Source: Salegentibacter echinorum (GTDB taxonomy: Bacteria > Bacteroidota > Bacteroidia > Flavobacteriales > Flavobacteriaceae). From it: DNA of 64,000 bases. The stretch covers positions 124,001 to 188,000 of the forward strand of contig NZ_FQVT01000005.1 of NCBI RefSeq assembly GCF_900129445.1, given 5' to 3'. The notes beneath the pieces were generated by a model. The model worked only from the letters and a program-made list of their open reading frames with translations, was not told the DNA's origin and ran no database searches. Shown piece by piece: positions 9,589-18,139 of this stretch (position 1 is its first letter; each line of letters opens with the position of its first letter). The translations under genes and the position numbers were made by a program.

Positions 9589-11118
9589 ATGATCGCTATG
9601 ATGAAAATAGTTAAAAAATATAGAAAAATGACAATGAAAATTGATATAAGCAGAACAAAATTGGCGTTTTTGTTACCTTTAGTGCTGTTGTTTACAATGA
9701 ATTCCTGTGATGACAAATTAGACATAAACCCTGAATCCTTTATTTCTTCAGATGCTTTTTATAAGAATGAAGAAGAAGTGAACCTGGCCGTTATCGCTAT
9801 TTATAATAGTTTGTATGAGATGATGGATTTAGAATGGAATGTCACCGAAATACGATCAGACAATACATTTTTTAGACCAGACGGCACACCAGATTCTGAT
9901 ACAGATAGGTTTACCTTAGACCGATTTACATTAACGCCTACCAACAGGTTATCTAGCGACTATTACCGGGCCTGCTATTCTACCATAGCCCTTGCAAATA
10001 GGGTTTTAGAAAACCTCGACGTTGTTGAAAATACCGACACCCGAGATCAATATGAAGGAGAGGCCCGCTTTTTAAGGGCTCACGCCTATTTTAATTTAGT
10101 TAGACTTTATGGACCGTTGGTTATCGTAGATGAATCAATTAGTGGCGAAGAAGCTTTAACACTGGATAGATCACCAGAAATGGAAGTTTATGATTTTATA
10201 CTTGAAGACCTAAAAATCGCTAAAGAAAACCTCCCTGAATCTTTTGAAAATCAACAAACCGGGAGGGCTACAAAATGGGCAGCACAGGGAATCCTGGCAA
10301 AAGTTTATCTCACTTTAGAAGATTATAATTCCTCTAAAACAGAGCTCGCAGGAATAATTAATGAAGGTCCGTTTGAACTTCTAGAGAATTATGATGACGT
10401 TTTTGACGTGGATAATGAGTACAATTCTGAAATAATCTTTGCTGTACGCTATCAAAGTGGAAGTGTAGGCTTAGGCGCACCTTTCGCCAATTATTTTGCA
10501 CCCTTACAAACGGGGGATCTAATTGTAAAAGGCGATGGCCGTTCCTATAATGTTCCTACTGAAAGTATTTCCCAGGCTTACCCGGTAAATGGAGAGCGAA
10601 AAGAACCCTCTATGGCCGATTTTTGGTTAAACTCAAATGATGAGCCAGAATATGATAAACATGTTGTAAAATACAACTCAGATTTTAGTGTGTATAATGA
10701 TTCTGGAGTTGACTGGCCTGTTTTAAGATATGCCGATGTATTATTAATGATGAGCAAAACAACCCTGGAGACCGAAGGTATAGCTCCTTCTCTGGAATTA
10801 TTAAATAAGGTAAGGGAAAGAGCCGGAGCTACTCCTTACGATGTAGCTGACATTAACTCTTCTTTCGCTATGAAATTAGCTATTGAAGAAGAACGCAGGT
10901 TGGAATTTGCATTTGAAAACCAGCGCTGGTTTGATTTGGTTCGTACCGATAGGGCGGTTACTGTAATTAATCAGCATTTTAATAGAGAACCAGTTTACAA
11001 TGATCCAAACAGTCCTGAGAAAGGCGCTGAGCCTATTCAGGAATGGCAATTATTGCTACCTATTCCGCAATATGAACTTGACCTGAATCCTAACATTGCT
11101 CAAAACATTGGTTATTAA
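9589..11118 (+). CDS. SusD-like surface glycan-binding lipoprotein (first block)
   Basis: This SusD-family protein (RagB/SusD) forms the lid of the neighbouring SusC channel and binds glycan at the cell surface. A lipobox with Cys40 (LLFTMNSC) marks it as a lipoprotein. TPR-like helices follow (for example EGEARFLRAHAYFNLVRLYG), and the C-terminal family pattern EERRLEFAFENQRWFDLVRT leads to the end at LNPNIAQNIGY. The longest frame starts at 9589, but the N-terminus before the signal peptide is long; ATG codons at 9628 or 9634 (MTMKIDISRTKLAFLL) are better starts. It lies 1 bp after susC and overlaps the next gene by one base. Confidence 0.93.
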   Translation: MIAMMKIVKKYRKMTMKIDISRTKLAFLLPLVLLFTMNSCDDKLDINPESFISSDAFYKNEEEVNLAVIAIYNSLYEMMDLEWNVTEIRSDNTFFRPDGTPDSDTDRFTLDRFTLTPTNRLSSDYYRACYSTIALANRVLENLDVVENTDTRDQYEGEARFLRAHAYFNLVRLYGPLVIVDESISGEEALTLDRSPEMEVYDFILEDLKIAKENLPESFENQQTGRATKWAAQGILAKVYLTLEDYNSSKTELAGIINEGPFELLENYDDVFDVDNEYNSEIIFAVRYQSGSVGLGAPFANYFAPLQTGDLIVKGDGRSYNVPTESISQAYPVNGERKEPSMADFWLNSNDEPEYDKHVVKYNSDFSVYNDSGVDWPVLRYADVLLMMSKTTLETEGIAPSLELLNKVRERAGATPYDVADINSSFAMKLAIEEERRLEFAFENQRWFDLVRTDRAVTVINQHFNREPVYNDPNSPEKGAEPIQEWQLLLPIPQYELDLNPNIAQNIGY

Positions 11119-13517
11119 TGACTAAGTTTTACAGACATATCATTTTAGCCGTTTTCCTGGCATTATTTCAACTTTGTGCTTTAGCCCAAACCAAAATCAT
11201 GGTGAAAGATATAGCTGAATATAATGAAGCTGTAAATAATGCCAATCCTGGAGATAGCATTGTACTAAAAAATGGAGCATGGAGCAATGTGGAACTTTTG
11301 GCCGTAGGCGAAGGAACTAAAGAAAAACCCATAAGTATCTCTGCGGAAACTCCTGGGAAAGTAATTATAAACGGTAAATCTAATTTAAGAATTGCCGGCA
11401 ATTATATTACTGTTAGCGGCTTGTGGTTTAAAAATGGTTATACTGAAGAGTCTGCAGTTATTTCTTTCAAAAAGAACAATAATGAAATCGCAAATAATTG
11501 CAGACTTACAGATTGCACGGTCTCCAACTATAATCCTAAAGAAAACACTAAATATTATTATTTAGAACTATGGGGTAAAAACAACCGGGTAGATCACAGT
11601 AATTTTACCGGCAAAACCAATGCCGGTACAACCCTGGTAGTTTGGTTAAAAAGCGAAGAACATCTTGAAAACAAGCATCGCATAGACCATAATTATTTTG
11701 GGGAGCGACCACCTTTAGGGCGAAACGGCGGCGAAACTATAAGGATAGGAACAAGTACTTATTCTGAAAGTTCTTCTAAAACCCTGGTAGAAAATAATTT
11801 CTTCCAAAAATGTAATGGAGAGATTGAAATTATCTCCAACAAATCTGGAGATAACATTTTTAGGAACAACCTGTTTTTTGAATGTGAGGGTACATTAACG
11901 CTAAGACATGGAGATAGGGCTTTAGTTGAAAAAAATGTATTTCTGGGAAACAATAAGCCCGAAACCGGTGGGATAAGAGTTATTAATGCCGGACATACCG
12001 TGATCAACAATCTCTTAGTAGGACTAAGCGGTGATGGTTATAGAGCGCCAATATCGGTAATGAGCGGCATCCATAATTCCCCCCTTAATCGCTATAAACC
12101 GGTAAAAGATGTAAATATCCAAAATAATACGATTATTAACTGCCGTGCTGTAGCACTTGGTGTAGGGAAAGATGAAGAAAAAACCGTCGCTCCCACCAAT
12201 GTAACTTTTGCCAATAATTTAATTACCAACAGCAATGCTTCAAAAGTAATGGAATCTTATGGTAGCCTAAACGGATTTAATTTCTACGGAAATATCGTAA
12301 GTTCTCAAGCCGAAGTTGATGCAGCATACTTTCAGAAAGCAAATATCAATTGGAAAACCATAAGCTCCCTACCCGTTCCCACAGCAGATAACCCGGCATT
12401 AGAAAAGGTAAAAAAATTAAAAAATAGCCCGGAAGATGATATCACCGGGGGTATTCGTGAAAATTATGTAGCCGGTGCTTTTAATTTGGGAGCAAAAGAT
12501 TTACCGGAAGCAATTAAAATGAACGTGGGGCCTTCTTACAAACCAGAAATTAAAGAAGTTAAGCCCAGGGAAGATTCATTGATTGTAAAACCGGGTTTAG
12601 GAACACTTAAAAAAGCACTTTCCAAAACCTCAACGCAAACGAAGCTTTATCTAAATCCGGGGACTTATTTTATAGATGATGAAATGCGGGTTGAAGGAAA
12701 TATAAAAATAATTGGCAGCGAAAAAGGAAAAGTAATATTAAAAATAGCTGAAGATGTAGAAAAGCGTCCGCTATATTTCTTCAGGATTAAGGAAAGAAGC
12801 AAGTTGTTTTTAGAGAACCTCATTTTAGATGCCTCAGGGGAACACGTTCCCAAGTATGCGGTAGTTTCCCCTGGAAAAGGCAAGGATGGTAAGTACTCCT
12901 TATTTATTGACAATTGTGATTTTTTAAATTTCACAAACACTAATGGAGGTAGTATTTATAAGGCTTATCTTAATACCTACGCCGATACAGTTAGCTTTAA
13001 AAATTCCAGGTTAGAAAATAGTTATCGCGGGCTCAACCTTTCATTTCAAAAAGATGGACAGGGCAAAGTGAATGCGCAAAATATAATTATTGAAAACACA
13101 GCTTTTAAAGACATAAAAGAGTTTGCAATAAATTTTTACTGCAAAGGTGCAGGCTGCAGCTCGAATAATTCCAAATTAATTATTAATCAAAGTGTCTTTA
13201 ACAACGTTTCTAAAGAAGATGACGGGGTTATTGTGAAGACAAACGGTATTGAAAGTGTACAAATTAGCAATACAGTTTTTGCAAACAGCTATAATATAAA
13301 ATATCCGGTAAGGTTAGTTGGAGAAAAAAGTTTCATAAGCAACAGTGTATTGTATGATGCCAGAGAAGTGAAATTCTCGAAGGGGGCTAAACAGAAGGAT
13401 TTAATGTTCAAAAAACCAAAGTGGGAAGATGAAAGTCAATTTATCCCCTCTAAAAAATCTTATCTCTTAAAAGAAAATAACGGTATAGGTAGAATAGGCC
13501 TATTGCCAAATAATTAA
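11118..13517 (+). CDS. Two-domain PL6 polysaccharide lyase (alginate lyase / chondroitinase-B family)
   Basis: This secreted lyase (799 residues; signal peptide to about ALAQ24) cuts uronic acid polymers by beta-elimination, leaving an unsaturated end. The N-terminal right-handed beta-helix (about 28-400) is a chondroitinase-B/PL6 domain. The base and acid pair K242 (SNKSGDN) and R263 (TLRHGDR) is present, with calcium ligands N203, E235 and E237. Spacing agrees with my recollection of the two-domain alginate lyase AlyGC. A second beta-helix (about 480-780) makes this the two-domain architecture. Start and susD stop overlap by one base, showing translational coupling. Alginate is the commonest PL6 substrate, but dermatan-type and mixed specificities exist, so the exact polymer is not settled. 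Confidence 0.9.
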   Translation: MTKFYRHIILAVFLALFQLCALAQTKIMVKDIAEYNEAVNNANPGDSIVLKNGAWSNVELLAVGEGTKEKPISISAETPGKVIINGKSNLRIAGNYITVSGLWFKNGYTEESAVISFKKNNNEIANNCRLTDCTVSNYNPKENTKYYYLELWGKNNRVDHSNFTGKTNAGTTLVVWLKSEEHLENKHRIDHNYFGERPPLGRNGGETIRIGTSTYSESSSKTLVENNFFQKCNGEIEIISNKSGDNIFRNNLFFECEGTLTLRHGDRALVEKNVFLGNNKPETGGIRVINAGHTVINNLLVGLSGDGYRAPISVMSGIHNSPLNRYKPVKDVNIQNNTIINCRAVALGVGKDEEKTVAPTNVTFANNLITNSNASKVMESYGSLNGFNFYGNIVSSQAEVDAAYFQKANINWKTISSLPVPTADNPALEKVKKLKNSPEDDITGGIRENYVAGAFNLGAKDLPEAIKMNVGPSYKPEIKEVKPREDSLIVKPGLGTLKKALSKTSTQTKLYLNPGTYFIDDEMRVEGNIKIIGSEKGKVILKIAEDVEKRPLYFFRIKERSKLFLENLILDASGEHVPKYAVVSPGKGKDGKYSLFIDNCDFLNFTNTNGGSIYKAYLNTYADTVSFKNSRLENSYRGLNLSFQKDGQGKVNAQNIIIENTAFKDIKEFAINFYCKGAGCSSNNSKLIINQSVFNNVSKEDDGVIVKTNGIESVQISNTVFANSYNIKYPVRLVGEKSFISNSVLYDAREVKFSKGAKQKDLMFKKPKWEDESQFIPSKKSYLLKENNGIGRIGLLPNN

Positions 13518-13533
13518 TATAAACCATTAAATT

Positions 13534-15000
13534 ATGAAAACTGAATATAAACGAAGATACCAGGGTTTAACTTTTGGCAGCTTATTATTGGGACTTCTCA
13601 TCTTCTTCTCTTGCGAAGCAGATCTGGAGATAGATAGGTCACTTGAAGAAATTAGGGGAAAACAACCAGAGATCACTTCATTTTCACCAGAAAGCACACC
13701 ACTTTTAGGTAATGTAACCGTAAAAGGTAGCGCCTTAAACTTTGTGGAGAAAGCTTTTATTAATGGAGTTGAAACCCCCATTCATCAACGAGTGAATGCC
13801 AACCAAATTGTTATAGAAGCGGGAGTTGATGTAACCTCCGGACCTATAAAATTAGTAACCGGAGCCGGGAAAGAAGTAGTTTCTGAAGGTGATTTGAACA
13901 TCACTTATCCTACTCCCAGTATTTCTTCTGAAATACCAACGTCTTCTAAAGTGAACGAAAACATCACCATAGAGGGTGAAAATATGGATGCTGTTACCAA
14001 AGTAAAGTTTGGGGAAAAAGAAGGTTTTATTGAATTTAAAGAAAAAAATGCTTTAGTTATAAAAACACCTTTAAATAATGAAAGCCCAATTGCTTTAACC
14101 TTATTTTATAATACTGAAGCCGGCGAACAAACCACGGTTTTAGAAGAAGAATATGAGATTATTATTCCGAAACCTACGGTAAACAATCCACCTCGATTAA
14201 TGACAAAAGGTAATCCCGTAACTGTAATTGGAGAAAATATGAACCTTGTTACTTCTGTTAGTGTTGGTGGCAAGGAAACAGCGATTGATGAAGTTACTCC
14301 TACTTCCTTAAGCTTCGCAGTGCCGGAAGGATTGGAGACAGGTTATTATCCTATTAAATTTGTTTATTCTGAAGATCAGGAGACTATTCTTAGTAATATT
14401 CCATATATAAATGGAGAATTTATGAAACTTCTGGATTTTGATGATTACCCTATCGATTTACCAAGTATTCAATTTAAACCATCTCCCATTACTGCAACGC
14501 AGCAGTATATTTCAGATCCTGAAATGCAACCTGCTTTCCCTCCAAACAGCGATGTTTTTTATAACGTTGTGCATATGGGATATACAGGAAGTTCTGTATC
14601 AGATATTAGGATTAATGATATCGCAGACAATGAAGAGAAACTTGAAACGGTATTAGATGAGGGAGCGTTTAATAACACGCCATACCTACACTTCTGGTAT
14701 AAATCTGACGGAGTTTCTTCCGTAAAAATTTATGTGGGCGACAAACGTAGGGAATTAGATAGTGAGTATAGAAGCACCAATGGAGAATGGGTCCTTGTAG
14801 CCGTAAATATGAAAGGTTTTACCAGTACTGCAGCAGATATTTCTAAACGATTGGATGTTACTTTACAGCCAACATCAGACAAAAGCGCCAAAGAAGTAAA
14901 AGAACAAAGTATAGATTGGTTTATTATAACCGATAAAGTTCTTACTGAATTTGGAGCCGAAGACTGGTCTGGAGACGAGTACTTTAAAGCGGAAGGATAA
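13534..15000 (+). CDS. IPT/TIG-domain surface lipoprotein (glycan-binding, SusE-like position)
   Basis: This 488-residue protein has a signal peptide and lipobox ending in Cys27 (LLIFFSC), so it is probably exposed at the outer membrane. Three consecutive Ig-like IPT/TIG repeats follow, recognisable by the patterns ITSFSPESTPLLGNVTVKG, SSEIPTSSKVNENITIEGEN and NPPRLMTKGNPVTVIGENM (about residues 47-280). The C-terminal 200 residues have a beta-sandwich look (HFWYKSDGVSSVKIYVGD) typical of a carbohydrate-binding module. No catalytic signature is seen. Position after susC, susD and the lyase matches surface glycan-binding proteins of other PULs. It starts 17 bp after the lyase and ends at a terminator, so it closes the operon. 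Ligand is inferred only. Confidence 0.82.
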   Translation: MKTEYKRRYQGLTFGSLLLGLLIFFSCEADLEIDRSLEEIRGKQPEITSFSPESTPLLGNVTVKGSALNFVEKAFINGVETPIHQRVNANQIVIEAGVDVTSGPIKLVTGAGKEVVSEGDLNITYPTPSISSEIPTSSKVNENITIEGENMDAVTKVKFGEKEGFIEFKEKNALVIKTPLNNESPIALTLFYNTEAGEQTTVLEEEYEIIIPKPTVNNPPRLMTKGNPVTVIGENMNLVTSVSVGGKETAIDEVTPTSLSFAVPEGLETGYYPIKFVYSEDQETILSNIPYINGEFMKLLDFDDYPIDLPSIQFKPSPITATQQYISDPEMQPAFPPNSDVFYNVVHMGYTGSSVSDIRINDIADNEEKLETVLDEGAFNNTPYLHFWYKSDGVSSVKIYVGDKRRELDSEYRSTNGEWVLVAVNMKGFTSTAADISKRLDVTLQPTSDKSAKEVKEQSIDWFIITDKVLTEFGAEDWSGDEYFKAEG

Positions 15001-15018
15001 GCCTTCACAATTATTAAT

Positions 15019-15053
15019 AAAAACTGCCTCAATAAGCTGGGGCAGTTTTTTGT
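15019..15053 (+). terminator. Terminator of the first PUL operon
   Basis: AAAACTGCC pairs with GGCAGTTTT around a loop of about 12 bases and is followed by further T residues. It lies 19 bp after the IPT/TIG lipoprotein gene. Confidence 0.75.
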
Positions 15054-15226
15054 TTTTAAACTCATTCAAAATTTTCACTTTAAAGGGAAAATTATCGATT
15101 TTTGTTTTTAAAGGCTTTTTTGACTTATATAGACCCGGAACTTTGGGGCTATGGAAGGATAAAAAGACAAAAAATGAGCTTACAAGGGGAGTTTTTAGCC
15201 AATGAAGATAGTGCGCTTGTGATAAA

Positions 15227-15272
15227 TTGTCATTCCAAGGTAGGAGGAATCTAAAAGCTTCGGAATGACAAA
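15227..15272. repeat. REP-like hairpin repeat (TGTCATTCC type)
   Basis: TTGTCATTCC and CGGAATGACAA are complementary arms about 25 bp apart, with an inner 'aggaatct' stretch. I recall the same arm sequence as a common dispersed intergenic repeat in flavobacterial genomes. It is not a gene and lacks a T run. Confidence 0.55.
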
Positions 15273-15336
15273 CCAGGATATTCTCAATCCATTGCTAAAC
15301 CAAAGTCAAATAAATTATATGATAGATGCCTGAAAT

Positions 15337-16146
15337 ATGAGATATATAACTTCATTTCTAATTTTGTATTTATTTAGCCTAACCAACTTTGCGCAAACCA
15401 CCATTTTAAAAGCAAATGCTAAAGGAAATACTTATCAACTAATTAACCGTGCTTTAGCTCCAAAAGGCGATGTAGTTGAAACACCAGATTGCGCCCATCC
15501 TGATTTTGGAGAACATATTACAGAAGAATGGGACGAAACATTACAAAGCTATGTCTTTAATTTTCACATCCATACAAATGAAGACAACGATAGGTGTAAA
15601 AATTTTGACAGACAACGCACCGAAATAAAAACTTATGGAAATTCTCCTAAAGAACTATTGGGTTACCAGGGGGAGACGGTAATATATAAATGGAAATTTA
15701 AATTAGATGCTAGTTTTCAAGCCTCTTATAAATTCACGCACCTACACCAAATTAAAGCTGTTGGTGGTTCTGAAAGCGGGATGCCACTTATTACACTCAC
15801 CGCCAGACAATCTTCTCCCGATAAGTTGCAGTTATTATATGCTGATCATAAAAACCAAAAAGAGTTAACCTATATTAAATTATCCCTGCTGAAAGGAAAA
15901 TGGATCGAAGCTAAAGAAAAAATCGTCTATGGTGAAAAAGCTACAGCAAGTTATCAGCTCACACTAACCCAAATAGACAATGACAAACAAATTTTAGATT
16001 ATTCAAATGAAAATCTGAGCATGTGGAAGACAGATGCAAAATTTCTACGCCCCAAATGGGGGATTTACAGAAGTATCCTGGATACATCAAACCTACGGAA
16101 TGAAATTGTAAAGTTTGCCGATTTTTCTATTGAAAAGATGAATTAA
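15337..16146 (+). CDS. Secreted jelly-roll candidate polysaccharide lyase (PF14099 / PL20-like)
   Basis: This 269-residue protein has a signal peptide ending near NFAQ (residue 20). Its pattern RQRTEIK, then YKWKFKLD, then HLHQIKAVGG and MPLITLTAR, with a final WGIYRS, is that of a concanavalin-like beta-jelly-roll lyase. The RxE and HxHQ motifs sit where the catalytic groove lies in the heparin lyase I / glucuronan lyase superfamily. I cannot decide between PL20-like, PL7-like or an unclassified family by eye. It is in its own transcription unit after the first PUL terminator. The presence of a lyase next to PL6 fits a uronan-degrading role. The enzymatic activity is inferred, not proven by motif. 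Confidence 0.65.
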   Translation: MRYITSFLILYLFSLTNFAQTTILKANAKGNTYQLINRALAPKGDVVETPDCAHPDFGEHITEEWDETLQSYVFNFHIHTNEDNDRCKNFDRQRTEIKTYGNSPKELLGYQGETVIYKWKFKLDASFQASYKFTHLHQIKAVGGSESGMPLITLTARQSSPDKLQLLYADHKNQKELTYIKLSLLKGKWIEAKEKIVYGEKATASYQLTLTQIDNDKQILDYSNENLSMWKTDAKFLRPKWGIYRSILDTSNLRNEIVKFADFSIEKMN

Positions 16147-16309
16147 AAAGAATAAAGACCGCTATGCTCTTAGAATCAATTTATAATCCATTGGGTATAA
16201 TGAATAAAAATGTCCCGCTGAGCATTCGAAGCGTTCCAAATAATAGTTTCTTTAACACGTCTGTGCGAAGTTTGTCAAATTGCTCAGAACCTGAATTCGA
16301 CTTAAGAAA

Positions 16310-16470
16310 AGCACGCAACCACCCCTTCTTCAGCGAAGCTGAATTCATCCCCTCCTTGCCAAGGATGGGAGCTGGCTTATCGGGTTACTTCGTTGAATTG
16401 AAAGCGCTCCTTCCCTTCAAAGGGAAGGTGGCTTCTTCTGCGATAGCGGAAGAAGTCGGAAGGGTTGATA
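16310..16470. repeat. Cluster of three hairpin-forming repeats
   Basis: Three separate stems occur close together: TTCAGC/GCTGAA (16329-16343), CCTTCCCTT/AAGGGAAGG (16409-16428) and CTTCTTC/GAAGAAG (16432-16455). The open frame at 16164-16475 across this region has repeat-derived composition and no recognisable domain, so I treat it as non-coding. The remainder of the gap 16147-16771 holds nothing else I can identify. Confidence 0.55.
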
Positions 16471-16771
16471 TGTGATAGAATTTAGGTGGATTTAATCAGC
16501 TAAAATCAGTGAAATTCTATATATTCGAGTATTCGTGGCAACTTTTTTCCGCTTTAAATTTGAACCTATTACGTCAATAATGTGTTTTAATGGTAAATCA
16601 AAAATTTATTCCTGTTAAGCCACAAGCATTCCAAAGCACTAAAAAAACACGAAATAATCATTATGATGTGACGCTGAGGTGAAAACAGACAATTATATTA
16701 CAAATTGAGAAGTGGCACAAAAACAATAGCTAATACGTAGCTTGTTTTGGCTAAGCAAAATGTCAAATATC

Positions 16772-17959
16772 TCAATTTAACCACAAAAGTGGATATTTTA
16801 TCGGCATATTCCGGATTACTTCCGGGTTGGAGTAATCGCTATCTAAAGAATTCCATAGTTGCAAATATTCTTCATTTTTAAATGCGAGTCCGCCAAACAA
16901 TAAAGCTGACTGTTGAACCGGCCAGTCTTCCCAATGTAATACATCTTTCTTATAAGGCCATTTAGACTTATCTTTTAAATAAGGATATAAAAACTTTAAA
17001 CCCAAAGAAATGCTTTTTCCATTTTTAGTATGATAATTAAATAAATCGTCCTGAGGCGTAGAGAGTATCTGGCATAAACTGGACATAGCATCTAAATTAA
17101 AAATTGAATAGCCATAAGGTTTTGTGCGGGCGAGTTCTTTAGGAAATGCGCCCTTTTCATCCATCTGCTCCGGCAATATTTTTTTTTCATAAAAGGTCCT
17201 GCAAAAATTCAGTTGCTCTTTATCCTTTAATAAATCTGCAAATGCGGCAACCTGCAAGGCCCAGGTAACGCTATGGTTGTTTCCGTTGTCCCGTTCAGCT
17301 TTACCAAAATCGCTCGTTGAAATCCAGGTTAAATAATCCCGAAACCAGGATTTCATAATGGCAATATCCTTTTTTGAAGCAACTCCAGATCTCTCAGTGA
17401 TTTCTATGGCTTTGGCTACTTCTATTAAATGTACAGTATCGATAATCCCAATCCCTCTTCCACTAACAACACCGCTAATAGCCTGGCCAAAGCGCAGGTT
17501 GGGATTCATTTTTGTGGCCTCATTTACAAACCAGGCCTGTAAATGAGGAAGCAATTTCTTAATATATTCCTTGTTTCCTGTTACTAAATAAGCAGAAGCC
17601 AGAGCACCCGAAATTTGATTTAACCTAATTAGAGCTTTCCGGTCTGCATTAAAATTATCGGGATTGGTTAACCCGTCTTTTCTTATATAAGCCCCGCCAG
17701 GATTTTCTGGATCGGGCCACCAATAATCACCTTCAGAATAAAAATCGTGCTTACCACCCTGGCTCCTTTCTGAAACAGAATCGGTTACGGTAACCGGCAC
17801 CTTATTTTTATACTCATCTGCCCTGGTCAAAACCCTTTCCTTCTCCGCCTTAAGATATTTAGACTTAAATGTTCCCTCCTTCTGTGTTTTATCTTTACAA
17901 CCGGTGATTGTAAAAACACTTAGCAGAACAACAGATAGATAAAAGTTTTTCAGAAACAT
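16772..17959 (-). CDS. Alginate_lyase-fold lipoprotein, PL38-like (glucuronan/alginate lyase candidate)
   Basis: This 395-residue lipoprotein (lipobox Cys21, FTITGC) has an alpha/alpha-toroid alginate_lyase domain (PF05426 type). Visible signatures are YWWPDP (79-84), FGQAISGVVSGRG, the catalytic-type NNHSVTW (N227, N228, H229) and ARTKPYGY with R278, Y282 and Y284, matching the Asn-His-Arg-Tyr set known from PL5-type lyases. PL38, whose members cleave beta-1,4-glucuronan and sometimes alginate, has this architecture, and I consider it the best family guess; PL5 or PL39 remain possible. It probably acts in the periplasm or at the outer membrane on uronate oligomers. It is the last gene of the minus-strand PUL, 180 bp after the GH2 gene. 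Confidence 0.75.
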   Translation of the reverse strand: MFLKNFYLSVVLLSVFTITGCKDKTQKEGTFKSKYLKAEKERVLTRADEYKNKVPVTVTDSVSERSQGGKHDFYSEGDYWWPDPENPGGAYIRKDGLTNPDNFNADRKALIRLNQISGALASAYLVTGNKEYIKKLLPHLQAWFVNEATKMNPNLRFGQAISGVVSGRGIGIIDTVHLIEVAKAIEITERSGVASKKDIAIMKSWFRDYLTWISTSDFGKAERDNGNNHSVTWALQVAAFADLLKDKEQLNFCRTFYEKKILPEQMDEKGAFPKELARTKPYGYSIFNLDAMSSLCQILSTPQDDLFNYHTKNGKSISLGLKFLYPYLKDKSKWPYKKDVLHWEDWPVQQSALLFGGLAFKNEEYLQLWNSLDSDYSNPEVIRNMPIKYPLLWLN

Positions 17960-18139
17960 ATATTGTCATTTTTTATATGTAGGATTTTGGCCCAAGGCAC
18001 ATTTATTATTTTAACCGCCATTATTCATGAATCAGATCAAATACAGAATCTCGGCAGTTAACCCCGACTTAGTTGAACTTCATTTTTGAGTATAAGAAAT
18101 GTTAGCGAAACTTTGTCGCTACAAAGATTTATCCCTAAT

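Noticed and set aside
16164-16475. 103-codon open frame
   Set aside because: It spans three hairpin repeats and has no recognisable domain or coding-like composition.
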